A DNA stretch of 36,526 bases, taken from the NCBI RefSeq assembly GCF_024448165.1, contig NZ_JAMOLN010000100.1, forward strand, positions 1 through 36,526, written 5' to 3'. Shown one piece after another: positions 23,678-30,806 of the stretch; the stretch's first letter is position 1, and every line of letters begins with the position of its first letter. The notes under the pieces were generated by a model. That model did not search any database. It saw only the letters and a program-made list of their open reading frames with translations, and was not told the origin of the DNA. The DNA is from Streptomyces longispororuber. GTDB taxonomy: Bacteria; Actinomycetota; Actinomycetes; Streptomycetales; Streptomycetaceae. Made by a program: the position numbers and the translations under genes.

Positions 23678-24460
23678 ATGGCGTACATGTTGAACTACAA
23701 CCTCGCCGTCCCCGACGTGGATGACGCCGGTGTCCTGGCCGCGTTGGTGGCTGAGGGCGATGAACTCGACGTCCTGGTCACGGCAGTCGACGACTGGTCC
23801 ATGCCCACACCGGCGACGGGCTGGACGATCGCCCACCAGATGGCCCACCTCGCGTGGTCGGACGCCAACGCACTCAGCGCCTTACGCACTCCGGACGCGT
23901 TCACCGCCGAGCTTGAGCGGGCGGAAGCCGAAGGCAGCGGACACGCTGACAAGGCCGCAGCCGCGGGCGCCGCCAAACCTCGATCAGTGCTCCTGGAGGA
24001 GTGGCGGACCGGTCGGGCGGAACTCGCGGCGACGCTGCGCGACACGCCCTGGGACCACGCGTTCCCCTGGTACATGTCGAAGGTGACCCCGGCCCTGATG
24101 GTGCCCCTTCGTCTGATGGAAACCTGGGCACACGGGCAGGACGTCTTCGACGCGGTGGGCGTGGCGCACCCGCCCACCGATCGGCTGCGGCACGTGGCTC
24201 TGCTGGGAGTGCTGGGACGGGCGCTGTCCTTCGCCGCCGTCGGACTGCCTGAGCCGACAGCCCCCTTCCGCGTCGAGCTGACAGCACCTGACGGACAGAC
24301 CTGGGCATGGGGCCCCGAGACGGCCGCCCAACGAGTACAGGGCAGCGCCATGGACTTCTGCCTGTGCGTCACCCGGCGTCGCCCCTGGCTCGACACCGAT
24401 ATGACGGCGACCGGCGACGACGCGCAGAAGTGGATGGAGTTGGCGCGCGTCTTCCTCTGA
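23678..24460 (+). CDS. TIGR03084-type protein, mycothiol-dependent isomerase-like (DinB/MDMPI fold)
   Basis: 260 residues from ATG 23678, with GAAGAG upstream. The frame is open further up, but that stretch lacks a normal composition and a ribosome binding site. VDDWSMPTPATGWTIAHQMAHLAWSD (~40-65) contains the conserved His residues (H55, H59) of the N-terminal helical bundle that bind metal in maleylpyruvate isomerase-like/DinB_2 proteins; WAHGQDVFDAVG is the second metal-ligand motif. The C-terminal ~80 residues form the small alpha/beta domain (FRVELTAPDGQTWAWGPE). Members use mycothiol, the actinobacterial thiol, or bind metal in an unknown reaction. The substrate is unknown. It converges on the beta-lactamase-like gene with only 35 bases between the stops and no clear terminator. 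Confidence 0.8.
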   Translation: MAYMLNYNLAVPDVDDAGVLAALVAEGDELDVLVTAVDDWSMPTPATGWTIAHQMAHLAWSDANALSALRTPDAFTAELERAEAEGSGHADKAAAAGAAKPRSVLLEEWRTGRAELAATLRDTPWDHAFPWYMSKVTPALMVPLRLMETWAHGQDVFDAVGVAHPPTDRLRHVALLGVLGRALSFAAVGLPEPTAPFRVELTAPDGQTWAWGPETAAQRVQGSAMDFCLCVTRRRPWLDTDMTATGDDAQKWMELARVFL

Positions 24461-24495
24461 GAATCCGGAAGCGGAAGTAGCTCAGTAACCAGCAA

Positions 24496-25854
24496 CTACA
24501 GCAGTCCGGGAAGGGATTGCAGGTTCTGGAGCAGCCCCTTCGTAGGGACGGTCCCGTTGCAGAACACGAGGTTGCAGTACGGATTGGTGATCGCGTCACT
24601 GAGCAGGACACCGGGATCCAGGTAGTTCATGGGATTCACGTCCAGATCGATGGGGTCGCCGGGGTAGGGGCCAGGGTCGGGGACGTGTGTGTCCTCGACG
24701 GCGGCCATCAAGGCCCGGAAGAACGTCCATTGCATCTCGTCGGGCGCCGATCCGAGCAGAACCGGTGGGTCCAGGGACAGGCTGCCGAAGTATCCGGTGG
24801 TCACCACCGTCATGTGCAGGCTGGGGATCATGATCGCGAGCTGGCCGCCGGTGCCGTTCATCTCGTAGGTGTCGGCCGGCGCCGAGGGAACGGCATGGCG
24901 TTGCAGTGTCTGGGCGGCGGGGATGTCCGCTCCGGTGCACGGCTTGCCGCGGTTGGTCCAGAACAGCAGGCCGTAACAGCCGTTGGTGGGGGACGGTTCG
25001 CTGACCGCGGCGACGTACGAGGCCGATACGATCCGCGAACCGTTCCAGCGCCCGTTGTTGCTCATCAGCAGGGCGAGCCGGGCGAGTTGGCGGGGCGTGA
25101 GGAACAGGTGGGCGTAGCCGTAGGCGTTTCCTGAGCGGTCGCGCAGCCAGAAGTAGCTTCCGGGCTTGATGCCGATCGGTCCGAACAGGCGCTGCTGCGC
25201 GAAGGCCACGAGGTCCTGGCCGACGGCGCGCTGCACGACGTAGGCCAGGAGGGCGGGGCCGAGTTGGCTGTACTGGAACGTGGTTCCCGGCTCGTGCACG
25301 AACGGCTGGGAGAGCGCCTCCTGCGCGAGATGGGGATCCGTTCCCGTCGTCGCGGCTTCGGACAGGATGGATTGCCGCAGGCCGCTGGTCTGCGTCAGGA
25401 GCTGGCGCACGGTGATCGCACGGTGCGCGGCGTCACCCCATCCGGGGCCGTGGGGAAGGTAGCGGTCGATGGGATCGTCGAGGTGCAGTTTCCCCTGGTC
25501 GACGGCGATGCCCGTCAGCATCGAGACGACCGACTTCGTGACGCTCCAGAGGTTGTTGTGCAGCGACCCGCCGGCGGCGTCGAGCGGCCCGGTCGCTACG
25601 AGGCAGTTGTTGCGGAAGACCTGAACGGACAGGCGCAGCCGCAGGCTCAGCATGGTCACGGCGGCCTTCAACTGCGCGGCGTCGAGGTTCTCCTGCGCCG
25701 GGTCGGCGGTGGCGAAGGAGCCCGACGAGTCAGAGCCCGACGGGGTAGCGCACACCTTCGGCGCGGTGGTGGCGGAGGCCGAGCCGGCGGGCACCACGGC
25801 GGCGCCGGCCAGCATCGCGCACGTCAGGGCGATTCGTCCCAGCAGTCGTCGCAT
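24496..25854 (-). CDS. Secreted serine beta-lactamase-like / class C-type serine hydrolase
   Basis: 452 residues. ATG 25854 is chosen over the longer open frame because GAGGAAG lies 8 bases upstream and a clean signal peptide follows (RRLLGRIALTCAMLAGAAVVPAGSASA, cleavage near 28). The beta-lactamase/PBP4* fold (PF00144) shows SVTK with nucleophile S104 and K107, then YSQ (Y195) where most members have Y-x-N, and NGTGGQ near residue 340 in place of the KTG/HxG box. Extra C-terminal residues (~400-452) with cysteines C435 and C440 look like an added tail. Such proteins are esterases, DD-peptidases or amidases outside the cell; resistance to beta-lactams cannot be claimed from the sequence. Confidence 0.85.
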   Translation of the reverse strand: MRRLLGRIALTCAMLAGAAVVPAGSASATTAPKVCATPSGSDSSGSFATADPAQENLDAAQLKAAVTMLSLRLRLSVQVFRNNCLVATGPLDAAGGSLHNNLWSVTKSVVSMLTGIAVDQGKLHLDDPIDRYLPHGPGWGDAAHRAITVRQLLTQTSGLRQSILSEAATTGTDPHLAQEALSQPFVHEPGTTFQYSQLGPALLAYVVQRAVGQDLVAFAQQRLFGPIGIKPGSYFWLRDRSGNAYGYAHLFLTPRQLARLALLMSNNGRWNGSRIVSASYVAAVSEPSPTNGCYGLLFWTNRGKPCTGADIPAAQTLQRHAVPSAPADTYEMNGTGGQLAIMIPSLHMTVVTTGYFGSLSLDPPVLLGSAPDEMQWTFFRALMAAVEDTHVPDPGPYPGDPIDLDVNPMNYLDPGVLLSDAITNPYCNLVFCNGTVPTKGLLQNLQSLPGLL

Positions 25855-25979
25855 CCGAACCGCTTCCTCACTCATGTCTGCAGGCAGCAACTGGCAGCAA
25901 CCCCGCTCAGCCGCGGGGCGGCCGAGCGTAAAGCTGTCATGAGCACGCATACAAGGCGGTGGTTGGTGTGGGTTCCGTG

Positions 25980-26015
25980 CACGGGATCCACGGGATCCAC
26001 GGGATCTACGGGATA
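25980..26015. repeat. Four tandem 9-bp repeats (CACGGGATC)
   Basis: CACGGGATC occurs three times exactly (25980-25988, 25989-25997, 25998-26006), then as TACGGGATA (26007-26015). It is a small microsatellite between the beta-lactamase-like gene start and the end of the NTF2-like gene, and copy number may vary between strains. Confidence 0.8.
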
Positions 26016-26057
26016 TGGGGGCACGGGCGTCTGCCGGGTTGTCGGCGACCAGTGCCC

Positions 26058-26444
26058 CTACATGCTGTCGGGCGGGATGGGGGTGGCCTGGTGGTAATAC
26101 ATCCGCCACGTCGCGTCCGCACCCTGCTTGCGCCAGAGCGAACTCCGTCGTGCCCGTGCCCCGTCCATCGTGGTCTCGAAGGTGAGATGCACCAGTCCGG
26201 GCGCCAGCACCACACCCACGAAGCCTGAAGGCTCGTAGCGCGGACCGCTCTCCGCCGCACCGTCCAGCTCGGGCAACGCGGCCAGCATCTCGTCGTACGT
26301 CCACCGCCGCCCCGATGCGCCCACCTCGACGAACTCCGGGTCGAGTAGCTCCCGGGCGAGCGAACGGGACATGCGCACACTGGGGTCCATCAGCCGCAGC
26401 TCGCCTGCGATCACTTCGCGGATCTCATCCGTCTCCTGGCTCAT
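26058..26444 (-). CDS. NTF2-like / DUF4440 small protein
   Basis: 128 residues. The sequence REVIAGELRLMDPSVRMSRSLARELLDPEFVEVGASGRRWTYDEMLAALPEL followed by VHLTFETTMDGARARRSSLWRKQGADATWRMYYHQATPIP is the cone-shaped NTF2/SnoaL-like fold of the DUF4440 group. Members are cytoplasmic and include ketosteroid-isomerase-like enzymes and simple ligand-binding proteins; no catalytic residue can be assigned. The start at 26444 has only a weak ribosome binding site (GAAG). It is transcribed in the same direction as the small ORF at 26559-26645, but a hairpin lies between the two. Confidence 0.8.
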   Translation of the reverse strand: MSQETDEIREVIAGELRLMDPSVRMSRSLARELLDPEFVEVGASGRRWTYDEMLAALPELDGAAESGPRYEPSGFVGVVLAPGLVHLTFETTMDGARARRSSLWRKQGADATWRMYYHQATPIPPDSM

Positions 26445-26502
26445 CCAGGCATCTTCGCGCGGGTGGCCACGCCCCTCGCAACCGAGTTCCTGCGAACGGC
26501 TC

Positions 26503-26550
26503 GGCTCCCGATCCGATGCCGGATCGAGCCCGATCGAGCCGGATCGAGCC
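26503..26550 (-). terminator. Hairpin and 10-bp repeats downstream of the small divergent ORF
   Basis: GGCTC (26503-26507) + CC bulge + GATCCG (26510-26515), loop ATGC, then CGGATC (26520-26525) + GAGCC (26526-26530) form an 11-bp stem. It overlaps three near-identical 10-bp units ending ATCGAGCC (26521-26550). It lies just past the stop of the ORF at 26559-26645 on the minus strand, so it may terminate that transcript before the NTF2-like gene. Confidence 0.5.
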
Positions 26551-26558
26551 CGTGGTGA

Positions 26559-26645
26559 TCAGACCGGGGGTGCCTGCGGATCGCCGGCCTGTGCATCCAA
26601 TTCGCGGGTGAAACCGGATATTTCTGCATAACCACCTCCGTTCAT
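26559..26645 (-). CDS. Candidate 28-residue peptide, divergent from the KAS III gene
   Basis: A 28-codon ORF starting at ATG 26645. GGAGAGGAG (26653-26661 on the minus strand) sits 7 bases upstream, one of the best ribosome binding sites in the window. The peptide begins MNGGGYAEISGFTREL, then an acidic/polar middle, and ends PPV. It has no Cys or Trp and no hydrophobic stretch, so it is neither a signal peptide nor a lanthipeptide core of the usual type. Its first half uses A/T-ending codons, including the rare ATA, unlike the neighbouring genes. It is followed by a hairpin and lies only 65 bases from the KAS III start. A RiPP precursor, a small regulatory peptide or a chance ORF are all possible; I recognise no family. 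Confidence 0.45.
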   Translation of the reverse strand: MNGGGYAEISGFTRELDAQAGDPQAPPV

Positions 26646-26710
26646 GATCGTTCTCCTCTCCGGTGCTTGGCGTCGGCAAACGGCCGACCGCACGGCGGAG
26701 AGGCAGTGAA

Positions 26711-27715
26711 GTGACGTCGGAACAAGGGCGTGCTCCGGCAGGAGTGGTCCGCGCCATGGGCGCTTGTCTGCCGGAGTCGGTGGTGACCAACGGCGACCTC
26801 GCCGAGAAGCTCGGTGTCTCGCCGGAATGGATTGAGCAGCGCACGGGCATCCGTGAACGCCGGCATGTCTCCGGGGGCTGCTCGACAGGGGACTTGGCCG
26901 TCGAGGCCGGCCGTCGGGCGCTGAGCGGATCGCCCGGGGCGGTGCAGGCACTGATCCTGGCGACGACCAGTACCGATCACCTCGTACCGGCGACAGCTCC
27001 GTGGGTGGCCGAGCGCCTGGGCATCGGCACGGTGGCTGCCCTGGACGTCAATGCAGCCTGCAGCGGCTTCGTCTACGCGCTTGCTGTCGCGAACGGTTGG
27101 CTGTGCAGCGGCATGGCGAACCGCGTGCTCGTCATCGGCGCGGACACCGCCAGCGGCTTCACCGACCCGGCTGATCCGGACACCGCTCCGATCTTCGGTG
27201 ACGGCGCGGGTGCCGTGGTCCTCGAGGCAGGTCGCCCGGGGGACCCCGGATCGCTCGGGGCGTTCGACCTCGGCAGCGACGGCACCGGCCAGGAGTACCT
27301 CCACGTCCCCGCCGGGTCGCGGCGGACCTCGTACGGGGTGCCACTGTCGCAACAGGCCATCTACATGCGGATGGAGGGCCGCGAACTGTATCGGCACGCG
27401 GTGCGCCGCATGAGCGCCTCCTGCCGCACCGCGTGTGAACTCGCCGGCTGGGACACCGATTCGGTGACCGCGGTCGTCGCTCACCAGGCCAACGCCCGCA
27501 TCCTCACCGCGCTCGCCCAGCGGCTGGACATGCCGCGCGAGAAGTTCCCTTCCAACATCGCGGAGGTCGGCAACACCGTCGCCGCCTCCGTCCCCCTGCT
27601 CCTGGCGCACACCGCGGAGCGCCGGCAGTTCCAGGCGGGTGACCGGCTGATCCTCACGTCCTTCGGAGCCGGCCTCACCTGGGCGTCCACCACATTCACC
27701 TGGCCCGAACTCTGA
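26711..27715 (+). CDS. Beta-ketoacyl-ACP synthase III (FabH-like)
   Basis: 334 residues from GTG 26711, chosen because GGAGAGG lies 7 bases upstream. The full KAS III triad is present: C117 in LDVNAACSGF, H258 in VAHQANARI and N288 in AEVGNT. EQRTGIRERR at the N-terminus and the glycine-rich FGDGAGAVVLE loop are typical. FabH condenses an acyl-CoA starter with malonyl-ACP; some relatives in natural-product clusters instead transfer acyl groups to hydroxyls. The intact C-H-N triad favours true condensation. It opens the biosynthetic cluster and is followed 14 bases later by an ACP gene, so it probably primes that ACP rather than primary fatty acid synthesis. Confidence 0.93.
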   Translation: MTSEQGRAPAGVVRAMGACLPESVVTNGDLAEKLGVSPEWIEQRTGIRERRHVSGGCSTGDLAVEAGRRALSGSPGAVQALILATTSTDHLVPATAPWVAERLGIGTVAALDVNAACSGFVYALAVANGWLCSGMANRVLVIGADTASGFTDPADPDTAPIFGDGAGAVVLEAGRPGDPGSLGAFDLGSDGTGQEYLHVPAGSRRTSYGVPLSQQAIYMRMEGRELYRHAVRRMSASCRTACELAGWDTDSVTAVVAHQANARILTALAQRLDMPREKFPSNIAEVGNTVAASVPLLLAHTAERRQFQAGDRLILTSFGAGLTWASTTFTWPEL

Positions 27716-27729
27716 GGAGACCCGGAAAC

Positions 27730-27972
27730 ATGACGAACGACTTCATCACGCTGCTCGCGCAGACCTGCGAGCTCGCCCCCGAAGCGGTCTCACCGCAGGA
27801 CAGACTGAGCGAACTGGGCCTGGACTCCCTTGTGTTGGTCGAACTGTCGGAGCGCCTGCTGACCGACTTCGGCGTCGACATGAGCGATGACGAACTGCGC
27901 GGCCTCGACCGCATCGAGACGATCGTGGGCGTGCTCGGTGAGCGCCGGGCGTCGGCGGGGCAGCCGACATGA
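27730..27972 (+). CDS. Acyl carrier protein
   Basis: 80 residues with an AGGAG ribosome binding site close to the previous stop. ELGLDSLVLVEL has the 4'-phosphopantetheine attachment serine S33 in the DSL motif, with acidic helices on each side (PQDRLSELG, DDELRGLDRIETI). It carries acyl chains as thioesters, presumably loaded by the adjacent KAS III. It overlaps the following P450 gene by 4 bases (ATGA), so the two are translationally coupled. No phosphopantetheinyl transferase is present in the window. A discrete ACP beside a P450 could also present an acyl chain for oxidation. Confidence 0.95.
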   Translation: MTNDFITLLAQTCELAPEAVSPQDRLSELGLDSLVLVELSERLLTDFGVDMSDDELRGLDRIETIVGVLGERRASAGQPT

Positions 27973-29408
27973 GAATCAGGGGAAATCCCGATCGGGTCCG
28001 CGCGGTGCCCGCGACGTCCGGGGCACCGATCCCCGCCCGGGACACGGCAGTTGCGCCGGACACTCTCCCGGGAGCCGGGGCGCTGCGGGCCGGCCAGGCT
28101 CCCGGGGCATGGCCGGTCGTCGGTCACCTGCCGGATCTGTTGCGCCGCCCGTTGGCGTTCATGGACTCACTGCCCGCCCACGGGGACATCGTGCGGGTAC
28201 GGATCGGCTTACGCGACGCGTACGTGCTGTGCCACCCCGAACTGGTGCGGCGGGTCCTCACCGACTCACGGGTCTTCGACCGCGAGGGGCCGCTCTACGA
28301 AAAGGTCAGGGCCGCTCTCGGCAACGGCCTCGCCTCGTGTCCGCGCGCCGACCACCGAGGGCAGCGCCGGGTGCTCCAGCCCGCCTTCCACCACAAGCGC
28401 CTCGAACGGTACGCCCAGGTGATGAGCGTCGAAGTGGAGACGCTCACGGACCGGTGGCGCAGCGGACAAGTCGTCGACGCGGTCGACGAGATGTTCCGGC
28501 TGACCACCGCGGTCGCGGTACGGACACTGTTCTCCTCCGACTTCCCCGCACCCGTCGCCGAAGAACTGCGCGACTGCCTCGACGTCTTCCTGCGCGGCGT
28601 GTACACGCGGGTGTTGATGCCCGCCGTGGATGCCGTGCCCTCACCCGGTCGACGCCGCTACCGACGTGCCCTGGTGCGCTGGCGCGCACTGGTCTCCGGA
28701 ATCATCGCCGAGTACCGGGCGGCCGGAGTCGACCAGGACGACGTCCTGTCCCTGCTCCTGGCGGCACGCGACGACAGTGGCCGGCCGCTCTCCGACCACG
28801 AACTGTGCGACCAGGTCGCTCTCCTGGTGCTCGCCGGGGCGGAGACCACGTCCTCGGCATTGGCCTGGTGTGTGCAGCTGCTCGGGTCCCACTCCGACGT
28901 TCTCGACCGGCTGCAGACCGAGGCCGACACGGTGCTGGGTGGTTCCATCGCCACCTGGGACGACCTGCCGGATCTGACCTTCACACACCGTGTGGTCCAG
29001 GAGGTGCTGCGCCTGTATCCGCCGGCCTGGGCCATCACGCGCACCACCGTCGAACCGGTGGAACTGGCCGGGGAGCAGCTCGCCTTGGGCAGCATGGTGA
29101 TCTGCAGCCCGTACGTCATTCACCGGCGCGACGACTTCTTCCCGGACGCGGCCGCGTTCGATCCCGACCGCTGGCAGAACGGGCATCCGCACCGAGAGGC
29201 GTACCTGCCCTTCGGCCTGGGAGCGAACAAGTGCATCGGTGAGGCCTTCGGCCTGGCGGAGGCCACGCTGGCGCTGGCTTCCCTGGTGTCCCGCTGGCAC
29301 CTGCGCCCCCTTCCCACACGGTCGTCCAAGGCCGCGCCGCGCAGTGTCCTGGCCCCCGGCTCCCTGCCGGTGCTCGTGGACGCCAGGCTGCCCACCCCTA
29401 GGCCGTGA
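27969..29408 (+). CDS. Cytochrome P450 (terpene-type, CYP170-like)
   Basis: 479 residues; ATG 27969 overlaps the ACP stop. A ~45-residue N-terminal extension without a membrane helix precedes GAWPVVGHLPDLLRRPLAFM, the usual P450 start. The I-helix oxygen-binding LAGAETTSSAL, the K-helix EVLR (ExxR) with YPPAWAITR, and the haem loop PFGLGANKCIGEAF (C422) are all intact, so it should be active. Overall it resembles the albaflavenone synthase group (CYP170) that works beside terpene cyclases in Streptomyces. It needs a ferredoxin and reductase from elsewhere. The substrate is probably the terpene made by the downstream genes, though the coupling to the ACP leaves an acyl-ACP substrate possible. 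Confidence 0.93.
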   Translation: MRIRGNPDRVRAVPATSGAPIPARDTAVAPDTLPGAGALRAGQAPGAWPVVGHLPDLLRRPLAFMDSLPAHGDIVRVRIGLRDAYVLCHPELVRRVLTDSRVFDREGPLYEKVRAALGNGLASCPRADHRGQRRVLQPAFHHKRLERYAQVMSVEVETLTDRWRSGQVVDAVDEMFRLTTAVAVRTLFSSDFPAPVAEELRDCLDVFLRGVYTRVLMPAVDAVPSPGRRRYRRALVRWRALVSGIIAEYRAAGVDQDDVLSLLLAARDDSGRPLSDHELCDQVALLVLAGAETTSSALAWCVQLLGSHSDVLDRLQTEADTVLGGSIATWDDLPDLTFTHRVVQEVLRLYPPAWAITRTTVEPVELAGEQLALGSMVICSPYVIHRRDDFFPDAAAFDPDRWQNGHPHREAYLPFGLGANKCIGEAFGLAEATLALASLVSRWHLRPLPTRSSKAAPRSVLAPGSLPVLVDARLPTPRP

Positions 29409-29423
29409 CCGCCAGGTCCACAG

Positions 29424-29466
29424 CCACCGCGTTTCCGTTCACCACCGCGTCTCCGTCCACCACCGC
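29424..29466 (+). repeat. 18-bp tandem repeat in the gap after the first P450
   Basis: Two units, CCACCGCGTTTCCGTTCA (29424-29441) and the same with TCTCCGTCC in place of TTTCCGTTC (29442-29459), are 16/18 identical. A third partial unit CCACCGC follows. They lie in the only long gap (96 bases) inside the gene cluster, just before the acyltransferase gene. Confidence 0.75.
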
Positions 29467-29504
29467 CCCGCGAACCCCTCGCCAAGACTCCCCGGAGTAC
29501 CGCC

Positions 29505-30806
29505 GTGACCAGCCCCCCGGCAGTGACGGGCATCCGCCCGAGCATCCCGCAGACCACGATCGACCGCACCGTCCTCAGCATGGCCCGCCGGGTCGGCGGC
29601 AACACCATGCACATCGGCGCGGTGCTGACCTTTCCCGGACCGGCGCCGTCCCTGGAGGAGCTTGCCGCGCACGTGGCCGAGCGGTTGCCCCTGGTCCCTG
29701 AACTGACCTATCGAGCGGCAGGTGCGACCCGGCACCCCGCCTGGGAGCCGGACCGGGCCTTCGACCTCGGCCGGCACCTGCACCGGATCGACGTGGACGC
29801 GACGGCGGTCACGGCGACCGACGCGATGGTCACGGCGATGCACACCCCGCAGCTCGATCCCGAACGGCCTTTGTGGGGACTGTGGTTGCTCAGTACCCCC
29901 GACGGATGGGGACTGGGCTACCGCTCCCATCACGCCTTCCAGGACGGGCTGGCCGGAATGCGGGCCCTGCGCGCCCTCTTCGGTCCGCCCACCACCATGG
30001 TGCGGCAGTGCCTCACGCCGCCGCCCGCCCGGTCCGGCTCCGACCTCGGCCTCGGCGCCGACATGCTGCCGTTGCTGCGCCCGGTGGGCCGGTGGTCGCC
30101 GTTGGACGGCCCCTTGGACGGGCGACGCGTCGCCCACACCGTCGACACCGGACTCGACCGGCTGCGGGCCATCAGCCGCTCCACCGGCGCGTCCCTCAAC
30201 CAGATCTGCCTTGCCGCGCTCGCCTCCGTACTGCGCGACTGGCACCCGGAGGACTGGACAGGACCTGACCGGAGCCTGCGGACGGGCATGGGTGTCAGCC
30301 TTCGCCACCCGGGCGCACCCCTCCTCGGGAACTGGGCAGGCGTCACCTACCTCGACCTCCCCTGCGGTGATGCGACTCCGCTGGACCGGCTGGAGAAGCT
30401 GCGCGGCCAGCTCACGCCCGCGCGCCTGAGGCAGGTACGCCACCGGCAGGCGCTGCTGTACCAACGGCTGCCCTACTGGTGCGCGCAATTGGGCGTGCAC
30501 TTGACCCTCAACCCCCGGCACGTGCCGCTGTGCGTGTCCGACGTGCCCTTCCCGGTGCCGCTCACCTTCAACGGGGTCACCGCCGAGGGCGTCTACCCGC
30601 TGATGGTCTGGCCGCCGCGGCAGCCCCTGTTCGCGGCGTGGTCCAGCTATCGCGACCGGATGTGCGTCGCCTTCCACACGTACGACACGCTGGCCGGCCA
30701 CGACACCCTCACCGCCCTGTGGACCCGCGCCGTCGACGACCTCGAGCAAGCTTGCGAATCCGTGCCCTACGAGGCGGCGGCACACGGAGAGCGGACGCGG
30801 GGATGA
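29505..30806 (+). CDS. WS/DGAT-like acyltransferase (condensation-domain fold)
   Basis: 433 residues from GTG 29505 with CGGAG 6 bases upstream. The opening IDRTVLSMARRVGGNTMHIGAVLTFPGPAPSLEEL is the standard start of wax ester synthase/diacylglycerol acyltransferases, and HHAFQDG (H142, H143, D147, G148) is the catalytic HHxxxDG. A later PLTFNGVTAEGVYPLMVWPPRQPLFAAWSSY corresponds to the family's C-terminal part. The family transfers acyl groups from CoA to an alcohol. Here the neighbours supply an acyl-ACP and a terpene alcohol, so O-acylation of the terpenoid is likely; the donor may be ACP-bound rather than CoA-bound. The last 4 bases overlap the next start. Confidence 0.85.
   Translation: MTSPPAVTGIRPSIPQTTIDRTVLSMARRVGGNTMHIGAVLTFPGPAPSLEELAAHVAERLPLVPELTYRAAGATRHPAWEPDRAFDLGRHLHRIDVDATAVTATDAMVTAMHTPQLDPERPLWGLWLLSTPDGWGLGYRSHHAFQDGLAGMRALRALFGPPTTMVRQCLTPPPARSGSDLGLGADMLPLLRPVGRWSPLDGPLDGRRVAHTVDTGLDRLRAISRSTGASLNQICLAALASVLRDWHPEDWTGPDRSLRTGMGVSLRHPGAPLLGNWAGVTYLDLPCGDATPLDRLEKLRGQLTPARLRQVRHRQALLYQRLPYWCAQLGVHLTLNPRHVPLCVSDVPFPVPLTFNGVTAEGVYPLMVWPPRQPLFAAWSSYRDRMCVAFHTYDTLAGHDTLTALWTRAVDDLEQACESVPYEAAAHGERTRG

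Noticed and set aside
25980..26015. CRISPR array
   Set aside because: The repeats are 9 bp and directly adjacent with no spacers, and no cas genes are present.
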